DNA of 64,000 bases from Chitinophaga pinensis (lineage in GTDB: Bacteria; Bacteroidota; Bacteroidia; Chitinophagales; Chitinophagaceae). Position 1 is the first letter of the stretch. The number at the start of each line of letters is the position of its first letter. The notes beneath the pieces are model-generated. The model ran no database searches. It was not told where the DNA came from and worked only from the letters and a program-made list of their open reading frames with translations. The stretch spans positions 94,381-158,380 of the forward strand of contig CALQSB010000001.1 in assembly GCA_943333125.1 (NCBI GenBank), written 5' to 3'. The position numbers were made by a program, and so were the translations under genes. Below are positions 1 through 9,919 of this stretch, one piece after another.

Positions 1-31
1 TAATGAGTTGAGTTATTTAATTACTCATAAA

Positions 32-2854
32 TTAAAACTTCACAATTTTTTCTGATTTAATTCTTACTTCAGAAGCATCAATTAGATCGAGATAATAAAT
101 ACCTGCAGGTAATTTAGAGATATCTAAATGAGCATTTAAAGTAACACCATCAGAAACAAATTCATTGTTGTAAACTCTTGAGCCTTTAGCATCAAAAATA
201 ATCACTTTGAATTTTGTTGAAATGCCACGTACTTTATCAGAATAATAGATTTCAAAAGATCCTTTGTTTGGATTAGGACTTACGAAAGCTGAAGCCAATG
301 AACGAATGGTTAAATTTAAGGTAACAGTAGAATCGCAGTTTAAATAATTTTGTCCAACCCAAGTGTAAGTACCAGTGGAAGTATAAGTAGCACCGTTCCA
401 AGTAAAGCTACCGGTTGTATCAATGGTAACCGTACTGCTTGATGTAGGTAATATTTCAACAGTGATTGTAGCACCCGTTCCACATTGTCCGTTATCTGGA
501 ACAAAAGTATATGTGGTAGTATTGGTGTTATTAACATCAGGAGTCCAGCTTCCTTGAATACCTTCTAATGAGGTAGTTGGAAGGCTAAATGTACTGCCGC
601 TGCAAACTGGTGCAAGTGGTGTGAATGTAGTAGTAAGAATAGGGTTCACAGTAACGGTCATAGTTGTAATAGTTGCGCATTGACCGGCATCTGGAGTAAA
701 TGTATAAGCTGTTGTATTCATGTTATCAATTACAGGAGTCCATTGTCCAGTAATATTCTCATTTGAAGTAGTTGGCAATGTGAAACTACCACCTTCGCAA
801 ATCGGATTTACTTGTGTGAAAGTTGGAGTCTGGATTTGGGTAACAGTAACAGTCATGCTTGCTGTAGTATAACAAGCAGCAGTATTAGTAGGAGTAAATG
901 TGTAAGGGGTTGTTGCCGCAGTATTAATAACAGGAGTCCATAAACCATCAATTCCGTTGTTTGAAGTTGTAGGTAAAGTAAATGAACCACCAGCACAAAT
1001 ACCCGCAACCTGATCAAAAGTAGGAGTGATGTTTGGATTAATAGTTAAATGTAAAGTGTCTGCGCTGCAGGCTCCATTTGTATGAATGTAAGTGCCACTT
1101 GTAGTATAAGTAGTTCCATTCCATAAAAATGATCCGCATGCAGTTTCAGTTGTTGCGTTGTTGACTGTAGGGAATACAGTAACAGTCATGGTTGCCGTAT
1201 TTGCACAAAAGCCTAATCCTGGAGTAAATGTATAAGTTGTTGTATTTAAGTTATCAATTGCAGGATACCATGTTCCACCGATAGAATTATCAGATGTAGT
1301 AGGCAGTGTAAATGAACCGCCTGCGCAAATTGGAGGAACCTGCGTAAATGATGGTGTAACAGGATTTTCGCAACCAGAAAATACATTGATATCATCCAAT
1401 CCAAATGCAGTGCCATATTTACTAACACCTTCAAATCCAAGTTGAACTAACTGTCCTGCATAAGCGGTTAAATCAATACTATCTTTTTTCCAGGCATATA
1501 ATGTCAAACTTGCATCGGGTCTTTGGAATCCGCCTAGTCTTGTCCAGGTTAAACCTTTATCTGTAGATACAGAAACGTATAAACTATCTGCAAAAAGATT
1601 TGCACCACTTGAATAAGCACTGTCATGACTCATCCAGAAACTTACTTTAGCTGGGAAACCGGTTACCAACTGAACACATTTGCTGTACAATCTGCTTTCT
1701 GTACCATCTAATGCATTCCAGCTGTCAAATAAATAATATTTAGTACCCGGAGCTCTTGGGGTTAATGAATCTGTTGTAGGGTGAGAAGCATTTCCATATT
1801 TTCCTGTTTTTAACAACCATGATTGATCCAGGTTTATCATTTTAGCGTAAGGAAATACTGCTAAAGGAGTTGCTTCAGCATTTTCAATTAAAGGAAAAGC
1901 AGAAAGCACTTCAGAAGTATTTGTAGTAGCTTTCAAGGTATCATTGTTGGAATTTTCATCATTTGCCAATGTTACTTTAGCTGTATCATTATTTATACCC
2001 GCATTGTTTAAATTGATATTAGTAAATGAAATAGTTTCAGAAGCTCCTGGTAAAATTTCAGCAGCATTAGATAATGTACCATTGAACGTATTTGCACCGC
2101 TGATTTTTAAATTTACAGATGCAGCACCAGCAGCAATATTAGAAGTTCCAGAGTTAGTTACCACAATTCCTATATTTTGAGAAACACTGTAACAAGATAC
2201 AGCAGGATTTTCAATAGCTGTTAATGCAGCGTCAACTGCATAAAAATGCGTTAAATCAATTGCTGGTCTGTAAGCTGTAGTGGCTAATGCGGCAGACAAA
2301 GTTGTTCCATTGTATCTTCTAGATGAAGCTACGGTTGGAACAGGAGTCGCTGCTTGATTGTTTGCAGTGTTGAATACGAAACCTGCATATAAACTGTTAT
2401 CATTTCTTTCAATCAAAATCTGTAAGTTACTTCCTGCAGTTCTGGTAAATGAAGTAGTCAGGCTAATTGGATTAGCCCCAACTATAGATGGCGAAAAAGT
2501 ACCATCATAAACTAAAGTATAGCCAGTGGTTGTATAATTACCAGCAGTAAAAGTAGTTGTTGCGGCTGGTACATTTTGCATCCATATTTTAAATGAAGTT
2601 ATAGGCGTAGGACCTCCTATTGCAGATGCGTAGTAGCTGATTGAATTGATTGCGGTTCCCGCAGTTATGAAATTACCGGCACCGATTTCTGCATCGGTGT
2701 ATATGGATTCATCAACATGATAATTACTTCCACCAATAACAACGTTACCACTTGTGCCATTTCCAGTAGTTCCGTTAAAAATAGTTACCGATTGGGCAAT
2801 AGCACCAAAGGAACAAATAAAACTCATGAACAATAAAAAGTAAATTTTCTTCAT
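32..2854 (-). CDS. Secreted T9SS-sorted protein with repeated Ig-like/adhesin modules
   Basis: Signal peptide (MKKIYFLLFMSFICSFGAIAQ); four repeats of PxFTQVxPICxGGSFTLPTTS...WTPxIxN..TTxYTFTP; C-terminal SPNPNKGSFEIYY...LPAGIYYLDL type A sorting domain. Confidence 0.85.
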   Translation of the reverse strand: MKKIYFLLFMSFICSFGAIAQSVTIFNGTTGNGTSGNVVIGGSNYHVDESIYTDAEIGAGNFITAGTAINSISYYASAIGGPTPITSFKIWMQNVPAATTTFTAGNYTTTGYTLVYDGTFSPSIVGANPISLTTSFTRTAGSNLQILIERNDNSLYAGFVFNTANNQAATPVPTVASSRRYNGTTLSAALATTAYRPAIDLTHFYAVDAALTAIENPAVSCYSVSQNIGIVVTNSGTSNIAAGAASVNLKISGANTFNGTLSNAAEILPGASETISFTNINLNNAGINNDTAKVTLANDENSNNDTLKATTNTSEVLSAFPLIENAEATPLAVFPYAKMINLDQSWLLKTGKYGNASHPTTDSLTPRAPGTKYYLFDSWNALDGTESRLYSKCVQLVTGFPAKVSFWMSHDSAYSSGANLFADSLYVSVSTDKGLTWTRLGGFQRPDASLTLYAWKKDSIDLTAYAGQLVQLGFEGVSKYGTAFGLDDINVFSGCENPVTPSFTQVPPICAGGSFTLPTTSDNSIGGTWYPAIDNLNTTTYTFTPGLGFCANTATMTVTVFPTVNNATTETACGSFLWNGTTYTTSGTYIHTNGACSADTLHLTINPNITPTFDQVAGICAGGSFTLPTTSNNGIDGLWTPVINTAATTPYTFTPTNTAACYTTASMTVTVTQIQTPTFTQVNPICEGGSFTLPTTSNENITGQWTPVIDNMNTTAYTFTPDAGQCATITTMTVTVNPILTTTFTPLAPVCSGSTFSLPTTSLEGIQGSWTPDVNNTNTTTYTFVPDNGQCGTGATITVEILPTSSSTVTIDTTGSFTWNGATYTSTGTYTWVGQNYLNCDSTVTLNLTIRSLASAFVSPNPNKGSFEIYYSDKVRGISTKFKVIIFDAKGSRVYNNEFVSDGVTLNAHLDISKLPAGIYYLDLIDASEVRIKSEKIVKF

Positions 2855-2911
2855 AATAATTGTTTAAAGGTAAATTGATATTATATTATACTATTTTTAA
2901 AAATCAAGTGT

Positions 2912-2943
2912 AAAATTATTGTATTTATGAATACAATAATTTT
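2912..2943. terminator. Stem-loop between the first two minus-strand genes
   Basis: AAAATTATTGTATT-TATG-AATACAATAATTTT, perfect 14-bp arms followed by T-run on + strand. Confidence 0.4.
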
Positions 2944-2964
2944 TTTAAATTAATTTTCATTGGA

Positions 2965-4782
2965 TTATTGAGTCCTTCTGACTCTGAATGAGCCGGAAAT
3001 AACATAAGGGGTGTTAGTGGGAGCCCCTCCGAAAATAGTACCGCTGTAATTACCTGAAATGTATTCACCAACGATTCCGTATTCGGTTATGTTAACTGGA
3101 ATAGGTGAGGTAATAATGGTAGAGTCTGAAATATCACTTGTATAATATCCCACCAAATTTTGAGTACTACCGCTAGCAATGCCGGATTGAGTGAAATAGA
3201 AAGAAATGTTTCTGTATGAGTTAGGATTACCGGGAACTATGGCATTCCCATGTACCTCGATTCTAGATTGGATTGTTTGAAGATTGACAAAACTAAATAT
3301 GCTGTCAGTAGGTGCTGTGATGCTATAACTGACGCCATTGATAGTGTAGTTGATAAACTGTTGCGTGGAAACACCACATGCCTGCAAATTACCTACTGCA
3401 TTGATTCCATTGTTGAGAGTATAAATCAAAGGGCTGCTTTGTTGCATGCTATTTCTGTCCTCACCAATAAAGGTTACTGATTCAGATCCGTTACAAATGA
3501 TGGTAGAGAAATCGAAAGCACCTGCATTGTCCAATGCATAACGGTAATAAGAACTGTTTTTCAACATCATCACATATCCATTATTTACCGGTGCATTGCT
3601 GCAATCAGTGACGGTGCCAGTAACATTGGCAAGGTTGATTGAAGAGATGGGGATGGTGATAGTGCCCAATGAAATGTTGGTATTGGTTGTGCTGAATGTT
3701 TGAGTGTAAACAGGCGTTCCGCAAGAGAAATCGGTGAATACTTCAAGTTTAAGTGAGGTGTTGTTAGGAACAGCGCCGTGCACATAACCAGAAGAATCAG
3801 TCAACCCATATCCGGCATTGTAAGGATTGCTCACTTCCGAAATTTTCACCCATGCAAAGGCAACAGGAGCGCCATCGCCATCAACAACCGTGCAGTTGAA
3901 TTGAACGTAATTGCTAGGTACATCGCAATTCCAGAAAGAGAAATGGCTTACACTTCCTACATAAGTATTGCCGGTTTTGGTAGCCGATCCTTCTTGTTTC
4001 CACAATCCCAGGTTTTCATCGAAATACCAAAGTGGGATAGTAGCCGGAGCGGTTCCGGCGATGGAGGCTGGTAATGGAAAGGTTATGGTTGCGCTTTGGC
4101 CAGTAGTGATGTTCAATACCTGACCTGCATCACCGGTCAATTCCACAGCAGCCATACCATATGTTTGCAACACTTTCAAAGCTCCGTCGCTGTCGATACC
4201 TCTCAAATCACCGGGCATGATTTGAGCCAGGTTGGGAGCGGTAGGGTTGAGCCAGTGTACAGAAACATTAACAGTGCCTGAATACGGTGTACTGTTGGAT
4301 GAAGTGAAGTCGCTGATAGCATTGGAAGGGAAGTTGATAGACATTCCATTAGGTAAACTGACTACACCGCCTGAAGTCGCGTTAAATGAACCTGCCGTTG
4401 TTTTGGGAAGCAGCTGTATTCTAAAAAAAGCCGATTTTCCTTCTTCGGCTATAAAAGTTTTAATGCCTTTGAAGTAGCCGGGATAGGTCACAGAAACCAT
4501 GGCGGCGTTTTTAATCACATTGTTCAGGCTGAAACTGAAGTAACCATATTCGTCGGTCATGATGGTAGCATTACCAAATTTAACGGTAGCGCCGCTGACT
4601 GCTTGGTTGTTTTCATCTGTAACAAAACCGGATACAGAGGCATTTACTTTTGTGGTAAGATCAGGAATCTGATCGGAAGGATTATTGATGCTTCCATCAA
4701 CATTTTTCTGACAAGACCATAAAGAAAACAATGAAAAAAGAAGAACAATTAATTTCGATTTTTTAAGTAAAAATGCATTCAT
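2965..4782 (-). CDS. Lipoprotein with carboxypeptidase regulatory-like domain
   Basis: Lipobox-like LFSLWSCQKN; VSGFVTDENNQAVSGATVKFGNATIMTDEYGYFSF motif; start placed at internal Met (MNAFLLKKSKL) rather than ORF start 4842. Confidence 0.7.
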   Translation of the reverse strand: MNAFLLKKSKLIVLLFSLFSLWSCQKNVDGSINNPSDQIPDLTTKVNASVSGFVTDENNQAVSGATVKFGNATIMTDEYGYFSFSLNNVIKNAAMVSVTYPGYFKGIKTFIAEEGKSAFFRIQLLPKTTAGSFNATSGGVVSLPNGMSINFPSNAISDFTSSNSTPYSGTVNVSVHWLNPTAPNLAQIMPGDLRGIDSDGALKVLQTYGMAAVELTGDAGQVLNITTGQSATITFPLPASIAGTAPATIPLWYFDENLGLWKQEGSATKTGNTYVGSVSHFSFWNCDVPSNYVQFNCTVVDGDGAPVAFAWVKISEVSNPYNAGYGLTDSSGYVHGAVPNNTSLKLEVFTDFSCGTPVYTQTFSTTNTNISLGTITIPISSINLANVTGTVTDCSNAPVNNGYVMMLKNSSYYRYALDNAGAFDFSTIICNGSESVTFIGEDRNSMQQSSPLIYTLNNGINAVGNLQACGVSTQQFINYTINGVSYSITAPTDSIFSFVNLQTIQSRIEVHGNAIVPGNPNSYRNISFYFTQSGIASGSTQNLVGYYTSDISDSTIITSPIPVNITEYGIVGEYISGNYSGTIFGGAPTNTPYVISGSFRVRRTQ

Positions 4783-4891
4783 GTTGAAAATGGTTATTAA
4801 TAATAAATAAAAATAGGGGGATAGATTCGATTGTTTAATCAAATGCCCTGCGAATATAGTTGTTTTAGGGAATTCAAAACATTGCTTTTTA

Positions 4892-5356
4892 CTATTTTAT
4901 ACTTCCGTTCAACCAGCTTCCATCTAAGCTTACACCTTCAAATTTTTTGTAGAAGTTGATTGCAGGTTCGTTCCAGTCAAGTACCTGCCAGGTCATTCCT
5001 TTGAAATTCAATTCTTTACACACTTCAATCAATTGGTCGAACAGCATTTTTCCGATGCCTTTACCCCTCATTGGTTCCGTAACGATAATATCTTCGAGGT
5101 ACATTCTTTGCCCTTTCCAGGTACTGTATCTGATATAATAAAGGGCGAATCCGACAATAGTTTTTGATTGATTTTCATGTGTAAGTTCGGCTACATAAGC
5201 CCACCAAACAGGATTGGGTCCAAATCCGCTGGATACAAAATGATCAAATGAAACGGTAACTTCTTCAGGAGCCTTTTCATACAAAGCCAGTTCTTTAATC
5301 AGTTCCATCATTTGGCTGCAATCTGCTTGCTCAGCTTTTCTTATGTTGATGTTCAT
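4892..5356 (-). CDS. GNAT family N-acetyltransferase
   Basis: IRKAEQADCSQMMELIKELALYEKAPEEV...LEDIIVTEPMRGKGIGKMLFDQL; spermidine/diamine acetyltransferase-like. Confidence 0.85.
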   Translation of the reverse strand: MNINIRKAEQADCSQMMELIKELALYEKAPEEVTVSFDHFVSSGFGPNPVWWAYVAELTHENQSKTIVGFALYYIRYSTWKGQRMYLEDIIVTEPMRGKGIGKMLFDQLIEVCKELNFKGMTWQVLDWNEPAINFYKKFEGVSLDGSWLNGSIK

Positions 5357-5368
5357 TGAAAAATTTAA

Positions 5369-6124
5369 TTAGTTATGATCAATCATCGTGTAAGTTACTC
5401 CGTAAGAGCCATCAGCGAAATAGCCTCCATTATTTGGCTGATATTCGCTGTGAAAAAACTTCCGATATACCATGCCAATGCCTTTTGAATATTTTTCTTG
5501 GCTGAAATTGACTTCGCTGTAGCTGCCGGGATCATCTGGAATTCCGATAATTTCGTCGCGCTGATTTACGGTAAGCGTATTATCGAGATTGAAACTGCCA
5601 ACCACATCCGCTCCACCCACATTGCTGTATACATAATTCCAGTTATCGAGATATCTTAATAATGAATTTGCAGAGTACGTATCAATATATGAATTGCCTT
5701 TCCAGGTAACGCCATCTTTAATGGGCATCTGTAATTTTATATAACGGAGATTGTTTTCAATGAATTCTAAGTTATTACCGGTATTAACGGACATGAATGT
5801 AGCATCGGGAGCCCATGAATAATTTTCATCTTTTCTGATGAATCTGAAAATGCGATAGGCTGGCCTTCCCAGATTATCTGTAATCAAAGAATCGGTGAGG
5901 TATTTTACCTGATAAGATACTGTAGTATCGCGGGTTCCAAAAGAAAGATAAATTAATGAATCTAACTTGTAGGTAATGTATTTTCCTGTCTGTGAAGGAT
6001 TATAATCAGCAATGGAAGCAGAAGAATAAGTTTCGGTCTTTTTGCAGGAGGATAAGTAAAAATTTAAAAGTAAAAAGTAAAAAACAAAAAGCCATTTGTT
6101 GATATTGAAATTATGTTTTTTCAT
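5369..6124 (-). CDS. Hypothetical lipoprotein
   Basis: Signal peptide with lipobox (LNFYLSSCKK); no family recognised. Confidence 0.6.
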   Translation of the reverse strand: MKKHNFNINKWLFVFYFLLLNFYLSSCKKTETYSSASIADYNPSQTGKYITYKLDSLIYLSFGTRDTTVSYQVKYLTDSLITDNLGRPAYRIFRFIRKDENYSWAPDATFMSVNTGNNLEFIENNLRYIKLQMPIKDGVTWKGNSYIDTYSANSLLRYLDNWNYVYSNVGGADVVGSFNLDNTLTVNQRDEIIGIPDDPGSYSEVNFSQEKYSKGIGMVYRKFFHSEYQPNNGGYFADGSYGVTYTMIDHN

Positions 6125-6169
6125 TTTGTACTAGTTTAAAACAAACTTATGAAATCGAATTTTATTTTA

Positions 6170-6205
6170 CAACGCAACGTCCCCTTCGGGAGACAATGCT
6201 GAGAA
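6170..6205. repeat. 36-bp direct repeat, copy 1
   Basis: CAACGCAACGTCCCCTTCGGGAGACAATGCTGAGAA. Confidence 0.85.
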
Positions 6206-6244
6206 TAAAAAAAGCTTTTACAATTTAATTCAAAAATCAGCAAC

Positions 6245-6280
6245 CAACGCAACGTCCCCTTCGGGAGACATTGCTGAGAA
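6245..6280. repeat. 36-bp direct repeat, copy 2
   Basis: CAACGCAACGTCCCCTTCGGGAGACATTGCTGAGAA; one mismatch to copy 1, period 75 bp. Confidence 0.85.
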
Positions 6281-6296
6281 ACACCAAACGCCAAAC

Positions 6297-6326
6297 AACT
6301 TCCCCCTTTAGGGGATTGAGGGGGCT
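6297..6326 (+). repeat. CCCCCTT-GGGG dispersed element, copy 1
   Basis: AACTTCCCCCTTTAGGGGATTGAGGGGGCT; overlaps the mnmA stop codon. Confidence 0.85.
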
Positions 6327-7425
6327 ATCCTCGTTGAATAATTCCTCCACCAATCACATCATCGCCTTCATAAAAAACGGCGCTTTGTCCGGGTGCCACA
6401 CCTTTAACATCATCGTAAAATATAACTTTTACTCCATTTTCGGTAAGGGTTAGCTGACTTAATGCACCTTTATCTTTATAACGAATTTTGGTTACCGCAT
6501 CCATACTTTCATCAGGGCCTTCATATTTAATCCAGTTGAGGTTTTTTACAAACATTTCTGTTTTGTTTAAATCTTCTTCTGCACCCAGAACTACAGTATT
6601 GGTTTCGGGGATTATTTCTGTAACGAAAGCTGGTGATCCTAAAGCAATATCGAGGCCTTTTCGTTGACCTACCGTATAGAAAGGATAACCTTTGTGTTTT
6701 CCTAAAATTTTCCCTGATTGATCAATAAAATTTCCGCCGTCTACTTTTTCTTCTAATCCTTCTACTCTTCGTTTTAAAAAACCTCTGTAATCATTATCGG
6801 GTACAAAGCAGATTTCGTAACTCTCATTTTTTTTCGCCAGCTCTGGATAACCGAAATCATGTGCCATTTGACGGATTTCTGTTTTATGATAAGTGCCCAA
6901 AGGCAAAAGCGTTCTTTTTAATAAATCCTGTTGCAATCCCCATAAAGCATAGCTCTGATCTTTAGTTTCATCTTTCCCTTTTCGTATAAAATACCTTCCA
7001 TTGGTATGCTGATGAATTTGAGCGTAATGTCCGGTAGCAATAAAATCGCAACCCAAAGCATCAGCTCTCTTTAGAAGCGCACGCCACTTGATATGCGTAT
7101 TGCACATTACACAAGGATTGGGCGTTCTTCCGGCAAGATATTCTTCAACAAAATTTTCGATTACAAAATCTCCGAATTCTTCTCTGATATCTAAAATAAA
7201 ATGAGGGAAGCCATGTTCTACAGCAGCCATACGGGCATCGTTGAAACTATCGAGATTGCAACAGCCAGTTTCTTTTTTATTGGTTACGCCTACACTAGTG
7301 GCATAGTCCCACGTTTTCATGGTAATACCCACCACTTCATAGCCTTCTTTATGAAGCATCAAAGCCGCCACGGTACTGTCGATACCGCCGCTCATGGCCA
7401 TTAATACTTTTCCTTTTTTACTCAT
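6325..7425 (-). CDS. mnmA: tRNA-specific 2-thiouridylase MnmA
   Basis: MAMSGGIDSTVAALMLHKEGYEVVGITMKTWD; NPCVMCNTHIKW; ATGHYAQ; TVGQRKGL. Confidence 0.96.
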   Translation of the reverse strand: MSKKGKVLMAMSGGIDSTVAALMLHKEGYEVVGITMKTWDYATSVGVTNKKETGCCNLDSFNDARMAAVEHGFPHFILDIREEFGDFVIENFVEEYLAGRTPNPCVMCNTHIKWRALLKRADALGCDFIATGHYAQIHQHTNGRYFIRKGKDETKDQSYALWGLQQDLLKRTLLPLGTYHKTEIRQMAHDFGYPELAKKNESYEICFVPDNDYRGFLKRRVEGLEEKVDGGNFIDQSGKILGKHKGYPFYTVGQRKGLDIALGSPAFVTEIIPETNTVVLGAEEDLNKTEMFVKNLNWIKYEGPDESMDAVTKIRYKDKGALSQLTLTENGVKVIFYDDVKGVAPGQSAVFYEGDDVIGGGIIQRG

Positions 7426-7441
7426 GATGATTTCTCTGGGG

Positions 7442-7449
7442 CAAAGATA
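7442..7449 (-). promoter_or_regulatory. Bacteroidota -7 box TATCTTTG upstream of mnmA
   Basis: Reverse complement of CAAAGATA, TAnnTTTG consensus. Confidence 0.6.
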
Positions 7450-7557
7450 CTAATAATGTTTATGGTTTGGGGTTTGGCGTTGTTTTGTTTATTATTGTTT
7501 TTATATATTTTTCAATAAATTTCAAAAAATTATTAAGTTGAATTATTTATTCCAATA

Positions 7558-7604
7558 AGCACAACACCAAACGCCAAACAAGCGCAGCGACCAAACGCCA
7601 AACA
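7558..7604. repeat. CACCAAACGCCAAACA word repeat
   Basis: Two close copies of CCAAACGCCAAACA; related tracts at 6281-6299 and 18421-18461, reverse complement near 7466-7482. Confidence 0.6.
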
Positions 7605-7652
7605 TTTTAATTTTTTCCTTTTTCCTTTTGATTTTTGATTTATTTTGCACCC

Positions 7653-8447
7653 ATGCAACAATACTTAGACTTATTAAAACACATCAAACAAAACGGGACT
7701 GATAAAAGCGATCGTACAGGCACTGGCACCAGAAGTTGTTTTGGTTATCAGATGAGATTTAATTTATCCGATGGTTTTCCAATGGTTACTACCAAAAAAA
7801 CACATTTAAAAAGTATCATTTACGAATTGCTTTGGTTTTTGAAAGGCGAAACCAATATTGCTTATCTGAAAGAAAATAATGTTTCCATCTGGAATGAATG
7901 GGCTGACGAAAATGGCGATTTAGGTCCGGTTTATGGCAAGCAATGGCGCAGCTGGGAAGGTGCGGATGGTGTGGTTGTAGATCAGGTAAAAGAATTAATC
8001 CATACCATAAAGACTAACCCCGATAGCCGTCGCATGATTATCTCCGCATGGAATGTGTCTGATTTGCCAAAGATGAAACTGATGCCTTGTCATTGTTTGT
8101 TTCAGTTTTATGTGGCTGATGGTAAATTGAGTTGTCAGTTATACCAGCGCAGTGCCGATGTATTCCTCGGTGTTCCTTTTAATATTGCTTCTTATGCATT
8201 ACTAACGATGATGATTGCCCAGGTTTGTGATTTACAATACGGAGATTTTGTTCATTCATTTGGCGATGTGCATTTATACAACAATCATTTCGAACAAGCT
8301 GATCTGCAATTAACACGTACTCCATTTCCATTACCGCAGATGAAAATCAATCCTGACGTAAAAGATATTTTTGGGTTTAAGTTTGAAGATTTTGAACTGG
8401 TGAATTATCAGAGCCATGCGGGGATTAAGGCGCCGGTTGCTGTATAG
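7653..8447 (+). CDS. thyA: Thymidylate synthase
   Basis: [36 protein letters not shown]...[12 protein letters not shown]...[20 protein letters not shown]; start at MQQYL. Confidence 0.97.
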   Translation: MQQYLDLLKHIKQNGTDKSDRTGTGTRSCFGYQMRFNLSDGFPMVTTKKTHLKSIIYELLWFLKGETNIAYLKENNVSIWNEWADENGDLGPVYGKQWRSWEGADGVVVDQVKELIHTIKTNPDSRRMIISAWNVSDLPKMKLMPCHCLFQFYVADGKLSCQLYQRSADVFLGVPFNIASYALLTMMIAQVCDLQYGDFVHSFGDVHLYNNHFEQADLQLTRTPFPLPQMKINPDVKDIFGFKFEDFELVNYQSHAGIKAPVAV

Positions 8448-8449
8448 AA

Positions 8450-8720
8450 ATGTAAAATGTAAAATATCCAATAGCCCGCCCCGAAACCTCGGGGTAAAAT
8501 GTAAAAGTGGGTTTTGGGAAATAAAAATGTCAGTGTGTCAAGTAAAATAAATCTAACGAATTTCTAAAACTGCCTTCGTGAAACTTAGTGCCTAAGTGTC
8601 TTTGTGGCTGAGAAAAATGTAAAATGTAAAATGACTTGTCCCGAAAACTCGGGATCCAATGTAAAATAGCCTGCCCCGACACCTCGGGGTAAAAGTGGTA
8701 TATCGGAAATAAAATTGTCA
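8450..8720. repeat. Degenerate duplicated intergenic block with ATGTAAAATGTAAAAT words and CCCGA-N4-TCGGG hairpins
   Basis: TGTAAAATGTAAAAT... followed by hairpins at 8479-8494, 8639-8654, 8674-8689, and TGGGAAATAAAAATGTCA / TCGGAAATAAAATTGTCA ends. Confidence 0.65.
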
Positions 8721-8800
8721 ATATCTCTGCGAATAGCTCAACAGTTTAGGCAATAAAGCAGAATCCGAAACTGAAAGAATATTAACTATATAGAAATGTT

Positions 8801-9370
8801 ATGGCAAATGATTTTTTAGACAGCGCGAAGAAACAACTTGAGTATTACAAAATGCTAGGAGAAAAAACATTTTCGCAGCTAACTGACGAACAACTTTTCA
8901 GACAATTAAATGAAGAAAGTAATAGTATTGCGACCATTGTAAAACATTTGTGGGGAAATATGCGTTCACGATGGACAGATTTTTTGACAACAGACGGAGA
9001 AAAAGAATGGCGACAAAGAGATGCTGAATTTGATAATGATATTGCTGACAGAGCTGAACTTTTAGAAAAATGGAATGAAGGTTGGACTTGTTTATTTAAC
9101 GCAATAAATTCATTGACAGAAAACGATTTGACAAAGGAAATATTTATACGTAATCAAGGACACACAATAACAGAAGCTATAAACCGTCAACTTGCTCATT
9201 ATCCCTATCACATTGGACAAATTGTGTTTATCGGAAAATTATTATGTAACGAAAATTGGACTTCACTTTCAATTCCAAAAGGAAACTCAAAAGAATATAA
9301 CGCTGACAAGTTTGCTAAACCAAAACACAAACAACATTTTACTGACGAGTATAAAAATGAAAAAAAATAA
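8801..9370 (+). CDS. DUF1572/DinB-like family protein
   Basis: LEYYKMLGEKTFSQLTDEQLFRQLNEESNSIATIVKHLWGNMRSRWTDFLTTDGEKEWRQRDAEF; LAHYPYHIGQIVFIGK. Confidence 0.8.
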   Translation: MANDFLDSAKKQLEYYKMLGEKTFSQLTDEQLFRQLNEESNSIATIVKHLWGNMRSRWTDFLTTDGEKEWRQRDAEFDNDIADRAELLEKWNEGWTCLFNAINSLTENDLTKEIFIRNQGHTITEAINRQLAHYPYHIGQIVFIGKLLCNENWTSLSIPKGNSKEYNADKFAKPKHKQHFTDEYKNEKK

Positions 9371-9377
9371 CTTACAA

Positions 9378-9761
9378 CTATTTTAATTTAAATTGATTCT
9401 TTTTCGCCGTAGAAATGCTTGATGAGAATATGGCAATAAGTTGATTTACTTCCAAGAGTACGTTTTGTAATTTTTCATTTGTTATTATCGGCTTCTCTTT
9501 AATAATACGCAGGTTTATTCTTGTTTCTCTCAATTCTTTTAATGCAATTTTCATTTTATGAATAAAGTCAGCACGGCTTTCCGCTGCTTGAGCTTCGCCA
9601 TATAATAGGGCAGGAGCGGTGCCACTTTTTGATAACTGATATTCAAGATTATTGGCTGAACGAGAATTCGGTAGTAAATCACAAATCTCCAAACATGAAC
9701 AAGCCAATTTAACCAGCCTATCTTCAAGATTATATTTTAGAATAGTTTTTTCCATAAACAA
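9378..9761 (-). CDS. Four helix bundle protein (23S rRNA intervening-sequence protein family)
   Basis: LEDRLVKLACSCLEICDLLPNSRSANNLEYQLSKSGTAPALLYGEAQAAESRADFIHKMKIALKELRE. Confidence 0.85.
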   Translation of the reverse strand: MFMEKTILKYNLEDRLVKLACSCLEICDLLPNSRSANNLEYQLSKSGTAPALLYGEAQAAESRADFIHKMKIALKELRETRINLRIIKEKPIITNEKLQNVLLEVNQLIAIFSSSISTAKKNQFKLK

Positions 9762-9908
9762 AGAAATTACTGTTTTAAAATTCTACAAAGGATTAAATAC
9801 TAATTTTCATTAAGAATAAAACGACTATTCGATGAGAAAAATCCCTCGGTTTTACATTGGATATTTTACATTTTACATTTTACATTTAATATTTAATCCA
9901 TTACTCTC

Positions 9909-9916
9909 TAAATTTG
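9909..9916 (+). promoter_or_regulatory. -7 box TAAATTTG, 3 nt upstream of folA ATG
   Basis: TAAATTTG-CTC-ATG. Confidence 0.5.
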
Positions 9917-9919
9917 CTC

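Noticed and set aside
6170-6280. Possible CRISPR array
   Set aside because: Only two repeat units, one spacer-like interval, AT-rich spacer and no cas genes nearby.
8530-8721. 63-aa ORF in the intergenic repeat block
   Set aside because: Made entirely of repeat words and hairpins; no protein signature.
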